From Arachis hypogaea (Eukaryota > Streptophyta > Magnoliopsida > Fabales > Fabaceae): a DNA stretch of 64,000 nucleotides. Where the stretch lies: positions 111,679,506-111,743,505 of the forward strand of contig NC_092053.1 in NCBI RefSeq assembly GCF_003086295.3. The letters run 5' to 3'. Shown here piece by piece: positions 31,576 through 43,235 of the stretch (position 1 is the first letter of the stretch; each line of letters begins with the position of its first letter). The notes under the pieces were generated by a model that saw nothing but the letters and a program-made list of their open reading frames with translations, was not told where the DNA came from and ran no database searches. Made by a program: the position numbers and the translations under genes.

Positions 31576-33312
31576 CTATAAGCCTGACCCGGATGGCGGA
31601 TGTGGTGGAGAAGGCAGCGAGTCACCCTGGTCCTTTGGGATATCACCGTGCTCTTCCAGTTGGTGATACTCCTCCTCCTCCTCGGACTCCACGTCCAAGT
31701 GCTCTCTGTGGAGCATGACCCTATCCTTGCGGCGTCGTGCAGCACCTTCGTGCTTTCTAACACCCCTCTCTCGGCTGGTAGGCCTCCTGGTGTTCGGTCG
31801 AACCTCCCTGGCTGCCTACGACGGTCAAGGACGTCCCAGTGAAGGTCTAGGACGTCCCTCAACTTGCTGGCAGTAGGTTGCACGTCTCCCGGTAAAATCG
31901 ACCAGCCTGGGGTAATCTAGTACGTCCTACCTCGACAAGTGTTTGACATGGCAAGCTACTCTATACCAATCCCAGTAGGCCAATAGTACCGCGTCGGCCG
32001 ATAGTCAAAGCACGGCTGAATGGGTATGTGGTGTCCCTCCCCAAACCGAGTCCTCCACCGGTTGTACCACCCACAAAGCTTGGTCGGCAACCAGACGTCC
32101 TCACCACGGCCCGTCGTAGTCAGGAACTTGTCAACGTTGACCGGGTTCCTTCTCGCCATTGAACTAACACTTCACACAATTGGGATGGTAGAATTCCACT
32201 ATATTGAAGCATACGAGGGGGACAACAGACATCCATGTCCCCACTCTACCTCCTCATTCAGCCATAGGGGGCACATATCCTGCAGTGCAGGGTCGTCGTA
32301 CAGTATCCACGTGAACTATAATGGACGCATCGAAAGAGATGTCAATGATAGTTGCTATAAAAGGTTGACTAATCTATGCAACTGAACCAAATAAAAGGGT
32401 AAATGGCTTACCTCATCCCAGAGTAACTGATCCAACTCCTAATACCATCGGCAGACCCTATGCTCGTACTGGTCCCTGTTCTGCTGTGTCATGCCGATCA
32501 ACCTGTGGACACTTGTAACATTAACCACCATTCAGTCAATCTGTCTTAATAATGTTATGCGAAAAATGAAGAATAGTAAAACCAAACTAAATAGTTACCT
32601 CCCAGCCATAGGGAACATGTGACTCTGTCGCTCAGGTGGACACTACTTAGGGAACCTCTGGTATATCCAAGATACCAGTAGAGGAGTGCACCTAGCGATG
32701 TCTGTGGTAGAGCGGTGGGCCGCAGAACATAAGGAATGGTACGTCCATGCTAGCACTGCAAATCCTCAAGACAAACTTCGGCACCTCTTAAAATCGTCAA
32801 GTAGTGGGAGCCACTGGAGACGAACCTCATTATTGGACTTATCAATCATCAAGTAACCCCCTATCGTCAATAGTATGTAGCACCTCGCATACTGTCGGAG
32901 AATGGTTGGGTCATCAGTACTGGGCGGCATCTGTCAGACATGCTCCTTGCTGCTGGACTACAGGAGGCTTGACACCGAGTAGCTTTTCAACCAACTCCCA
33001 GCCCCAGTCCCCAGTTCCATACCATGTGTGAAAGTCACAAAAGCAACCACCCACGGGATCTCCATTAGCACGCAATCTGAGGTGGTATGCGACGTCCTGT
33101 AAGGTGATCATGCACTCACCCACGACAGGTGGAAGGTGCAGGTCTCTGAGCGCCAACGCTCAACGAATGTCGTGATCAGGGAGTTGTCGAACACAAAATC
33201 CCTGAGTGGCAACGCATCACCAAACCTGGCTTCCTTCAAGTACGGGACAATGACGTTCGGTGGTGGGAGTATGTGACTCACTCTCCTTGGAAGCAGTAGG
33301 CGAGGCCTCTGG
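31576..33312 (-). pseudogene. Plant mobile domain (PMD) protein pseudogene
   Basis: Read leftwards it shows the PMD family (often annotated as phosphatase 7 long-form-like), which is linked to transposons and to MAIN/MAIL gene-silencing factors. Pieces: HILPPPNVIVPYLKEARFG with NSLITTFVERWRSETCTFHL (33310-33130); GECMITLQDVAYHLRLRANG to FHTWYGTGDW (33130-32915); GGYLMIDKSNNEVRLQWLPL (about 32870); MARRNPVNVDKFLTTTGRGE (32159); and an acidic end with ESEEEEEYHQLEEH to stop TAG at 31578-31576. A base is missing near 33130 and other stops occur, so it is broken. The upstream exon should lie at higher coordinates, where the copia element has inserted. Confidence 0.82.
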
Positions 33313-33553
33313 TAAACAATAAAAATACTAAATCATGAATTAATTTGAATTATAAGTAAACTATTTAAGCAAATAACTACAAATCTTTAAGTTATAAATT
33401 TATTTACATAAAAAAGTTTACTTGAATAATGAAAGTATTTAGTAAAATAATTAATTTAAACGTCTATATAATACAATACAAATGAAAATGTCTTCTAAAA
33501 TAAATAATGACTACACTAATAAAGGTCTATTTTATTTAAATTAAATAAAATTA

Positions 33554-35502
33554 TGATGATTTTCAGTGGCTAAGAGAAGGGGGGTTAAATCTTAGCCCAT
33601 TTTTTTTCTGCTTCTTAAAACTTGCTGGTTTTGGAAACAACTTCTCGAGACTTTTTTATTTTTGTCTCGTACCCAGCCACGAGATTTTTTCTTTTTATCT
33701 CGTAACCCGGCATGAGATATTTTTCAGATTTATCTCCTATGCAGCAGAAACAGAAATGAAGTAGAAGAAAGAGAGAGAACCACACCACGAAAAATCCTGG
33801 TTCAGCTGCCAAGTGCAATGCAGCCTACATCCAGTCTCCATCACAATAATGATGGAATTTCACTATAATCTTCATGATTACATACACCAATTCTCCTTAG
33901 GAACTACCCTTCCTATCCGGGACAAGTCCAAAATCTAAACCCCAATCATGAACTTGATTTGGTCACAACCAAGCTTTCAACTGCTAAGTACTAACCTAAC
34001 TTACAAGAGGATTCCCATAGAATCATGAAACACAACACAGATGTACAAATAACCTCTAAGGACATCTATGGATTTTTTCTTTTAATTTTGCACTCTCTGC
34101 CTTTTTCCGCTCTATGGCTTTTTCTTACAAACCTCACTGTTTGCCTTTTTTTCATGAGACTCAAGACAGACAAAATTAAACAGAAAAATACAAAATGAAG
34201 AACATTGAAGGAGAAGAACTTCTGTTAGCTTAGGTAGCTATGAGAACTCTGTGCCTTGCACTCTCACTCCTTGCTTCAAGCCCTGGCTGTTCTCCCTTAT
34301 TTATAGAAGAGGAAGCCTCCACGATTGAAACTGTTGAACCAAGCTAAACTTCTTCTTCTTCAAACAAAAACCGGTTCGGCCAGAGAGAGAGAGAGAGGAG
34401 AGGAGACCGAATGTAAAACCCAACATGCAATTACCTCTGTGTCTTCCCTTTGCACCAAGCTTTATCAATCCGAGCCTTCCATCTTGACTTGCACTCCAAG
34501 AAGGATTCCTAGCGCTTGATGAGTTCTTGATGATGATAGCTTCATCTGCTCCAACTTCTGCCTCATCCACCACGTAGCTACAGTGGCTACCTCCTGTAGT
34601 GGTTGAGTAAAAGCAGAGACAAGCCATACCTCCAAGGATCTTCTTCCTCTAACCGAATTGATCTTCTTCTATTTTTGGTTATGGAAGGCTTGAGATTACT
34701 TCACCACATCTTACCTTTTGTGGTAAAAATCTTAGCCACGCCATACCACAGATTTTCTTTTTCTTACCGTCATCATCACAATGGCCATGACACTAGCTTC
34801 TTCCACCTTCTTTTGATAGCTTAAAATTTCTTCCATAGTTGCTGTGAAGTGACCGAAGCTAGAGGAGAGAAGAGAGAGAAGAGAGAGAAATTTGAACAAT
34901 AATCAATGAAATTGATAAAATGAATTAAGTTTCCCACTTTCCTTTGCGGAGTAGCGTGTAGCACTGATGATAGCAATCAAATCAATTGCTATTTTCTCTC
35001 TCATGGTTCCAATGCAATTAAAGCAAGTTTAATAACTTTGAAATCTACCAAAAGAAGGGAATGGGATCCGTGGAAGCATGCATGGTTCCCTCTTTCTCAT
35101 TTTTCTAATTTGAACCAAGCTTAGTGGGTCTTTTCTTCAAAATAGATTTGGGCTAATAATAATTGAATTTGGCCCAACTTTCACACTAACAATTCAGCCA
35201 TATAACTTAAACATTTTCTTGAACAAGGCTGATTGTATTGGGCTTGGTTGTCTAGATTCTGGCTCAATTAACAAAACATTATTTCAGCCATCATAAAATA
35301 CTTTTGCATCAATGCTAAAAATTATATTCCATTGGGCTTGTTATATTTTTTTTTTCTTTTTGGCCCAAGACATAATTTGCAGGTAATCAAAATTATTAAT
35401 TAGCAAATTGGAATTAAAGCTCAAATTAATAATTTTACAATTAATTCTATTAATAATGTTTGATCATCACTAATTTTAATTTGGAGTTTTCCAAACTCAT
35501 CA
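33554..35502 (-). repeat. 3' LTR of the copia element
   Basis: Matches the right LTR with scattered substitutions and small indels; for example an 18-base stretch near 35193 ('cagccatataactta' region) is missing from the right copy. The TATA-like and CT-rich sequences around 34270-34320 and the AG-dinucleotide run at 34383 are shared by both LTRs. Confidence 0.95.
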
Positions 35503-35516
35503 ATCTCCCCCTTGAT
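35503..35516 (-). other. Polypurine tract of the copia element
   Basis: The plus strand reads ATCTCCCCCTTGAT immediately after the left LTR; on the coding strand this is a purine run (AAGGGGGAGAT) in the position that primes plus-strand DNA synthesis. Confidence 0.85.
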
Positions 35517-36380
35517 GACAAACATTATTAAAAATTGAAATGGAAAGAGATCAAAGATTAGAGTACTCCCTTTGAATATTGGGATTCCTTCACCTTTCCA
35601 ATTGTTACATGGCTCCCCCTTAATATATGCCATTTTACCAAGGGAAGCTTTTCCTGTAACTTTTGAAATCAAGCTTAAGGCAACTATGTTATCCAATATA
35701 TGAAATTTTGAGATGTTGAATGACTTAATTTATGAGCAGAAACAACATGATACACACAGCTTGACTTGTTATCATATAAATAATTTTTTGCTCAATAACA
35801 ATAAAAAAATACTTTGAGTACAGAGTACATGAAAAGCAGTTGATAATTCCCAAATAATTTGATTATATGAACAACATTTTTCAGCCATCATATCAGAGCA
35901 AAAATTATCAGTTTATAGTAAGAAAAACATTTTCAACTTAAACAGAATCATATCAGAGCATAAGGAATATATCAATGTATCAAAGCTTAAAGAGATTATC
36001 AAATCACAACTAAATTCAAATCACAATTAAATCCCAAATTCAACAAACATTTCAACAAAACAGAGCATGAGGCATCAACACAGCAGAACATGTCAAAAAT
36101 AACCAAGTTCCAAATACAGCAACTATTTCAACAAAACAGATCATAATCATTGGAACAGGGATGATCATGAATCACAAGAGATTTCAGTCCCTGTTTCTTT
36201 TCTTTCAATTTTTCAGCTTTCCTCCCCCTTTTGTCATCAAAGGGGAACCTGCAAAAAGTGACAATGCAACACACATAGATATAACCAAAGCCAAAATATC
36301 CAGTGTTTAACAAAATATCAGAGGTCTAGAGTATCCAAACAGCCTACAAAGTACCAAAATAAACCAAACAAAACCAAAAT

Positions 36381-37828
36381 TCAACAAGAAACAAGTAAGT
36401 TAATCATCAGAAAGGTTGTACTCAGATCCAGATTTATCATCCTTATCGACAGCCCCATCTCCTCTTCAAAATTCTGAAGTATCAGACCAACTCTTTCTTG
36501 GCACTTTGTCCAAGCTTTTTCATTTTTGTATGCTTGCTTACGAGCGGTCTTGTAGGATTCCACCATCAGTTTGGACATGTTAGAAAATTCAGTGAGGACT
36601 TCCTTAATCGATTCTGTCACCTTGGATGGTTCGGCTGGGCGGCTCTCAAGATCACTGTCAGAGGGCATTGACCGTTTGCCTTTGGTGCCTTTCATAGTAC
36701 CTGAAACTCCTCCTCCCTTAATTGATGAAACTTTATTCTCTACATCTTCATTAGTTAGATCAATATTGAAGTATTCAAATATGTAGGTAAGAAATATGCC
36801 ATAGGGAAGGTTAGCCTTTTTGGTGCTCCTAACACATTCCCACATATGCCTTATCATGAGATATGCAAAGGAAATAGGAGATGAAGTAATAATGGCAAAA
36901 AGCACAAAGGAATCAGAAATGGTTACTCTATTGTGTGAGCCAGTCTGTGGAGTCAGAATGTGAGTAATAATTCTGTGCAGCAATGCTCTTTCTGGACCAA
37001 GGGCCTTGTGAGTTGGAACCGTGCCATCCAGCCCAGACAGATTTTCACAGATTTGTTGCAGAGCAATCTGATATGTAACTCCAACATAAGAATCCCATTT
37101 TTCTGACATATAAGCTGTCGGACCTTCATCAACATAACCTAGGGCAGCGCTTATTGTTTCTATGCTCAGAGTCATGTAAACCTTCTTCACATAGGAATGA
37201 ATTGCACCAGCATCATGTTTGCATAAAATTCTCGGACCAAGGCAAGGTATACAGGTTTTTGAATTTTGAACAAGGGAGACCACTTCATATTCTCAAAAAG
37301 AGTGATGAAGTTGATTCCTTTAGCAGCAAGAGAGTCCAGGTTCACTATGTATGAAGCACACAAGTGACGTTTCTTCAACACCTCTTTGTGAAACTCATAA
37401 GACGCACAAGAATTAAATCTTCCTGGATCAAAATGTGAATGATTTTTGTTGTATTTGTTCTTGAAGTCCAGGAATTCCAGATTTGGTGGTTCTTTTGTGT
37501 TACGTAGCACGTAACCTTTGGTCTTCTGGGAGCTTCGGGCAGCAGTGTGTGGGGTTGCTTTCTCTGGAGATGAATGAGGTATGGATGTGTGAGACTCCTT
37601 TTCTTCTTCTTCGATTGGATCTTTCTCTTTTCCCAGCTTTCTTCTGTATGAGGTTTTCTTTGCTATCACCTTTCTTCTCATAGTGTTTGTTTGTTTAGAG
37701 GAGGGTGAGGGGGATGAAGAAGAGGTAGAATGAATATGAATGTGTGTATGGGTTTGAGGAGTTGAAGATGGAGGATGTCTTGGTAGAGGGGTTCGGCTAC
37801 TCTTCCTTGGAGCAACTTTCTTTTTCAT
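36381..37828 (-). pseudogene. Extra ORF in envelope position of the copia element
   Basis: Two overlapping frames make one product with a single frameshift near 37230. The N-terminal part (37828-37187) starts MKKKVAPRKSSRTPLPRHPP, very basic and Ser/Pro-rich, then carries FDPGRFNSCASYEFHKEVL and LVREFYANM. The second (37283-36381) continues HSYVKKVYMTLSIETISAAL, then ALLHRIITHILTPQTGSHNR and an alpha-helical, charged C-terminal region. The motif set recalls a 'putative plant transposon protein' domain found in many legume annotations. Sireviruses carry an envelope-like ORF in this place. I see no signal peptide and no clear membrane anchor, so an envelope function is not supported by the sequence. 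The frameshift implies it is inactive. Confidence 0.65.
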
Positions 37829-38273
37829 GTTATGAAAATGGAGAAGGAAGATGGAAGATGAAGAGAGGGGCCGAAGTGAGTGGAGAGATGTGGGAGGTTA
37901 GGGAAGCATTAAATACTGATTGGAGAGAGAAGTGAGGTATTTATTACCCATTAAGGGGTGCGGTTATTAACCAAGAAAAGATTTTAAAATTAAAACTTGA
38001 AGGGTTAGCTCCTAGAATCAAGGGATGAGGGAAGGATAAAGATTTGATTTGACAACAACCCCTTCCTACAAGATTTGATATGACAACTTTCAAAAGTATG
38101 ATTAACACAATGAGAGATTCAAAACGGGTCAGAGTAAGGTCAAATAAATTTGGTGGGCCCAAGATAATTAATATCAGTTCAGTCTCCCCCTGAATCATGG
38201 CCCATTCCTCACGTCATAAAAAATGTCTCCTTCCTTCCTACGAGACAAAATCAAACAGAGTCAAAAAATTTCA

Positions 38274-41200
38274 CTAATTATCAACATAACTTAATTCTAT
38301 CATTCCCAAACTATTTCTCAAGGAACAGAATCTGTCTTCACACAAGGGCTTAGTGAAAATATCCGCAAGTTGTTCTTCGGATTTTACAAATTGAATATCA
38401 ATAGTACCCTTTTGCATATGTTCTCTAATAAAATGATATTTGATCTCAATGTGCTTGGTTCTTGAGTGCAAAATAGAATTTTTTGAAATGTTTATAGCAC
38501 TCATGTTGTCACAAAACAAGGGTATACTATTGATTTTTAATTTGTAATCCTCCAATTGAGTTTTTAACCAAATTAATTGTGAACAACATGCAGATGCAGA
38601 AATGTATTCAGCTTCGACTGTGGATAGAGCTACTGTTGCTTGTTTCTTGCTTGATCACATGTTGAGTGAGCTTCTAAGGAAGCAACACATGCCGGATGTG
38701 CTCCTTCTATCCACCCGATCTCCCGCATAATCTGCATCACAAAACCCTACTGCACAAAAATCATCAGATTTTGGATACCATAAGCCATAATTACTAGTTC
38801 CCTTAATGTATCTAATGATGCGTTTAACGGCCGAAAGATGGGATTCTTTTGGGTGAGATTGAAATCTTGAATATACACCCACACTTTGAACAATGTCCGG
38901 TCTAGAGGAAGTAAGATACATGAGTGAACCTATCATTCCTCTATACCTTGTTTCATCTACATCTTTGCCATCATAATCCTTTTCAAGTTTAGTGTTTGGA
39001 TGTATTGGTGTTCCCATTGGTTTGAAATTTTCTAGGCCAAATTTCTTGATTAATTCTTTAGCATACTTTCCTTGGTGAATAAAGGTACTACTAGGAGTTT
39101 GTTTAATTTGGAGGCCAAGAAAGAATGTTAGCTCTCCCATTAAACTCATTTCAAACTCATTAGTCATGAGTTTTCCAAACTCTTCACACAAGGATTCATT
39201 GGCCGATCCAAACACTATATCATCCACATAAACTTGAACTAGGAGGATATCATCATTAGATGCTTTAATAAATAAAGTAGTATCGGTGGTACCCTTTGAA
39301 ATTGATTTTCCAACAAGAAGGCACTAAGCCTTTCATACCAAGCTCTTGGAGCTTGCCTAAGACCATAAAGAGCCTTTGAGAGTTTGAAAATATGGTTTAG
39401 AAATTCTTTATCTTCAAAACCGGGAGGTTGTGCCACAAATACTTCTCTATCAATAAAACAATTAAGGAAAGCACATTTGACATCCATTTGAAACATTTTA
39501 AAACCCTTATGGGCAGCATAGGCAATAAGCAACCTAATTGCTTCCATTCTTACTACCGGAGCAAAAGACTCATCAAAATCTATATCCTTTTCTTAATCGT
39601 AACCTTGGGCCACTAATCTAGCCTTGTTACGAACAACTTTTCCATCCTCATCTAACTTATTTTTGAAAACCCACTTAGTACCCATTACCTTCTTACCATC
39701 CGGATGAGGTACTAGTGTCCAAACCTCATTCTTGTCAAATTGAGCAAGCTCTTCTTGCATGGCTTTGACCCAAGAGGGATCTTCAAGAGCTTGCTTCACA
39801 TTATTAGGCTCTATTTGTGACAAGAAAGTGAGATTTATTGGTTCGGTTTGCCTTTTGGTTGAGGATCTTGTTGTTACACCATGAGAGGGATCACCAATGA
39901 TAAAGTCATGAGGATAACCCCTCATGGACTTCCATTCTCTTGGCTTTCGGAGTGATGTTGAGATTTGATGAGTTTCAATTGGTTGTTCTGTTCCAGATTC
40001 TCTTGCTGGCTCAGGAGACAAAACAGAAATGTCTCCTCCATCCTAATGAGAAAAATTGGACGGACAGATTCGTCATTTTGGACAGACTTGGGATTTTCTT
40101 TACTGATTTCCATGTTGACAGCATTTTCACAATCTGTATCATTTTCTATCACAACACTGGGAATTGAGTTAGTATCACAAAAAGAAACTTGTATGGATTC
40201 CTCTATTGTTCTATGTTCTTTGAGGTAAATTCTATAAGCCTTGCTAGTGGTGGAGTATCCAACAAACATCCCCTCATAGGATTTTGGATCAAATTTATCA
40301 AGATTTCTTTATTGTTAAGTACAAAGCATTTGCATCCAAAAACATGGAAATACTTAAGATTAGGAGGGGTTCCTTTCCATAGCTCATAAGGAGTTTTCTT
40401 TAACCCTTTTCTAATAATGGTCCTATTCAAAATGTAACAAGCTATATTTACAGCTTCAGCCCATAGAAATTTTGGAATCTCATTTTCACATAGCATAGCC
40501 CTAGTCATCTCTTGAAGGCTTCTATTCCTTCTTTCAACCACCCCATTTTATTGAGGTGTTCTAGGGCATGAAACATTGTGAGCAATTCCAAAATCATCAC
40601 AGAATTTTTCAAAGTCTTGATTTTTAAATTCCTTTCCATGATCACTTCTTAAATGGGCAATTTTCAAATCTTTTTCATTTTGAATTCTTTTACAAAGGGT
40701 TGAGAAAGCATGGAAAGCATCGTTCTTATGAGCAAGAAAAAGTACCCAACTAAATCTAGAGTAATCATCCACCACTACCAATCCATAATGTTTACCTCCT
40801 AAACTTTGTATTCTTGTTGGACCAAAAACATTTCTAATGGCCTCTTGGTAGAAATTCCATCTTTTGGTTTAAAAGAGGTTTTTACTTGTTTGCCTAATTG
40901 ATAAGCATCACAAGTAATATCCTTATCAAATTTAATATTTGGAATTCCTGTTACCAAGTTTTTCTTAACAAGTTTAGAAATTTGGTACATGCTTGCATGA
41001 CCTAATTTCTTATGCCATAGCCATTTTTCAGATTCAAGAGAGGTAAAGCATGTTACATTTTGATCTTTTAAATCTTCAAGAGTCAATCCATACACATTAT
41101 TACATCTCTTAGCTTCAAACAAAATATCCCCAGATTTTTCACAAATAACTAAGCACACCAATTTTCTAAAAACAACTTCATATCCAAGATCACATAATTG

Positions 41201-41428
41201 GCTTACACTTAGTAAATTGTGTTTCAAACCATCAACAAGAAGAACATCATTTATAAAGGAAGAAAAACTTTTACCAACTTTTTCAACGGCCACTATTTTT
41301 TCTTTACCATCATCACCGAAAGTGACAAACCCTCCATCATACTTATCAAGCTTTATGAAGAAGGTTGCCTTTCCGGTCATATGCCTAGAGCATCCACTGT
41401 CCATATACCACATATGGTCCTTCTGCAT
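38274..41428 (-). pseudogene. Copia pol: protease, integrase, RT, RNase H
   Basis: From right to left: protease with WYMDSGCSRHMTG (about 41410); GAG-pre-integrase region WLWHKKLGHASMYQISKLVK with the later CxxC changed to CDAY; integrase core (40781-40203) with DDYSRFSWVLFL and RSDHGKEFKN and the family's ERRNRSLQEM; RT (40021-38655) with WVFKNKLDEDGKVVRNKARL, LYGLRQAPRAWYERL, YVDD at the active site and FFLGLQIKQTPSSTFIHQGK; RNase H with GFCDADYAGDRVDRRSTSG and the tail KHIEIKYHFIREH (38555-38274). Stops occur after the SCPRTPQ motif and after VAQGYD; both fit a CAA-to-TAA change. A frame change lies near 39290 and another near 38645. Confidence 0.93.
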
Positions 41429-41504
41429 GGATGCTAGGCATACCTACAAAATGAGCTCAAGTAACCTTAGGTATCCAAATCTTCTTGGATCCTTTCACGT
41501 TAAA

Positions 41505-43175
41505 CTATCTTCTTTGTCCTAAACCATTATAGTCAAAAATAATTTTGCACACTTTGTTACCAATCATTCTTTCACCAAAGAAACATTGAATGGGAAAGTG
41601 GCCATTACGGTTGCAAAGTCTACAAAATCTTGGAGTTGCTGTTTTGCTAAAGCTTGTTGGGTTTTGAAACCTTGTATCATTAAAAGATGAAACAATATTT
41701 TTAAAAGAAGGTTTCTCAACAGATTTGAAGAAACCCAAGCCAGCTTTATCATAAAGAGGTTTTTGACTAGCCAATATTTGATTTAGGTTTTCAGAACTTT
41801 GAGTGAACTTAGCTAAGTCTTCTTTAAGTTTATTGACCTCTTTAAGCAACTCTTCATTTCTTTTAAAACAGTCTACATATGCAACCACAGAATGATTACT
41901 TTCACAGCCTTTAAGTTGAGCCTTTAACTGCTTGTTTTCTTCAACAAGTTCAACAGCAGTTTCAGCCTCCCTCAGTTTATCTTTGAGAAAACCATTTTCA
42001 ACTTTAAGAATGGTGATTTGTTGTTCAAGATCTTAGTTATCAAGCAAGAAGCATCTAATTTTTTTAGAAAGGTGGTCTATCATAAGATGAAGATCTTCAG
42101 TGTCAGGGTTATGAGAGACTACCTGTTCAATGTGATCCGCTATGAGACATGGTTGGGACTTTGTTTCTGATTCTTCATCATCTTCTGAGTTGTTTTTCAA
42201 GTCCTCCCAAGAAGCCATCAGTCCTTTCTTCTTTCCCTTCTTCGGCTTCTCTTCCTTTTTCAACTTAGAACAATCAGATTTAAAATAGCCAGTCTCTTTA
42301 CAGTTGTAACAAGTCACCTTGCTGAAATCTTTCTTTTGTTTCCTAGAACTGCTTTCTTTGCTTTTCTCCTTGAGTTTCACCATTTTCCTGAATTTTTTGG
42401 CAAACAGAACAAATTCATTTTCAGAAGAATAATCACTGGATTCATCATCCAGGGGGTTAGTAACAGATGTGAAAGCTATTCCTTTCTTTTTTTGTATCTT
42501 TTTTCAAATATGTATTTTCAAATGCAAGTAAGTTTCCTCTCAAATCATCATATGTCATGGAATCAAGACCACTAGTCTCAGATATTATCAATGCTTTCGT
42601 TTCCCACTCTTTTGTGAGACATCTCAAGACTCTTCTCACAACCACAGATTCAGGATACTTAATCCCATAGCATCCAAGCCAACAATGATGATGTTGAACC
42701 TTTCAAACATTTCATCTATGGATTCTCCTTCCTTCATTGAGAACATTTCATATTCTCTGTTCAGCATGTCTATCCTGGTTTTCTTTACTATGGTGGTTCC
42801 TTCATGAGTGACTTGAAGTTTGTCCCAGATTTTCTTTACCGTTGTGCATCGTGATACCCGTCGGTACTCCTCGAAGCTGATTGTACAGTTGAGCAAGTTG
42901 ATAGCCTTGGCATTGAGTTACACCTTCTTTCTGTCTTCTTCGGTCCAACTGACTTCTGGTTTAAGGGAGACTACTCCTTCAGCACTTGTGGTGGTTGGAT
43001 ATTGAGAACCCTCCAGGATAATCTTCCATAGTCTGTAATCTACAGCTTGCATAAAAATCTTCATTCTCTCCTTCCAATAGGTATAGTTCTTCTCATTGAA
43101 GAGAGGAGGTCTGTTGCTTGACTGTCATTCTGTCAGATTATAGGACACCAAGTTTGAGCCACTGTTCTCTGCCAT
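41505..43175 (-). pseudogene. Copia gag with two zinc knuckles
   Basis: The ATG at 43175-43173 is 38 bases inside the primer site and gives MAENSGSNLVSYNLTE. A TGA at about 43127 and another stop near 42920 break the frame. The gag core follows: NRPPLFNEKNYTYWKERMKI, ISFEEYRRVSRCTTVKKIWD, KEGESIDEMFERFNIIIVGL. A first knuckle (about 42310) reads CYNCKETGYFKSDC, with tyrosine where the zinc-binding histidine should be. A coiled-coil region (KRNEELLKEVNKLKEDL) and a second, normal CCHC knuckle CRLCNRNGHFPIQC (about 41610) follow. Two knuckles separated by a coiled coil are unusual for copia gag. Confidence 0.88.
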
Positions 43176-43221
43176 CTGGATCTTTTCTCCAAGCTGCAAA
43201 GCTTGATCTCTTTGAGACCAA

Positions 43222-43235
43222 GCTCTGATACCAAT
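43222..43235 (-). other. Primer-binding site (initiator tRNA-Met)
   Basis: On the coding strand ATTGGTATCAGAGC directly follows the 5' LTR; TGGTATCAGAGC complements the 3' end of plant initiator tRNA-Met. Confidence 0.92.

Noticed and set aside
34301..34824. ORFs inside the copia LTRs
   Set aside because: Present in both LTRs at equivalent places with differences; non-coding LTR sequence.
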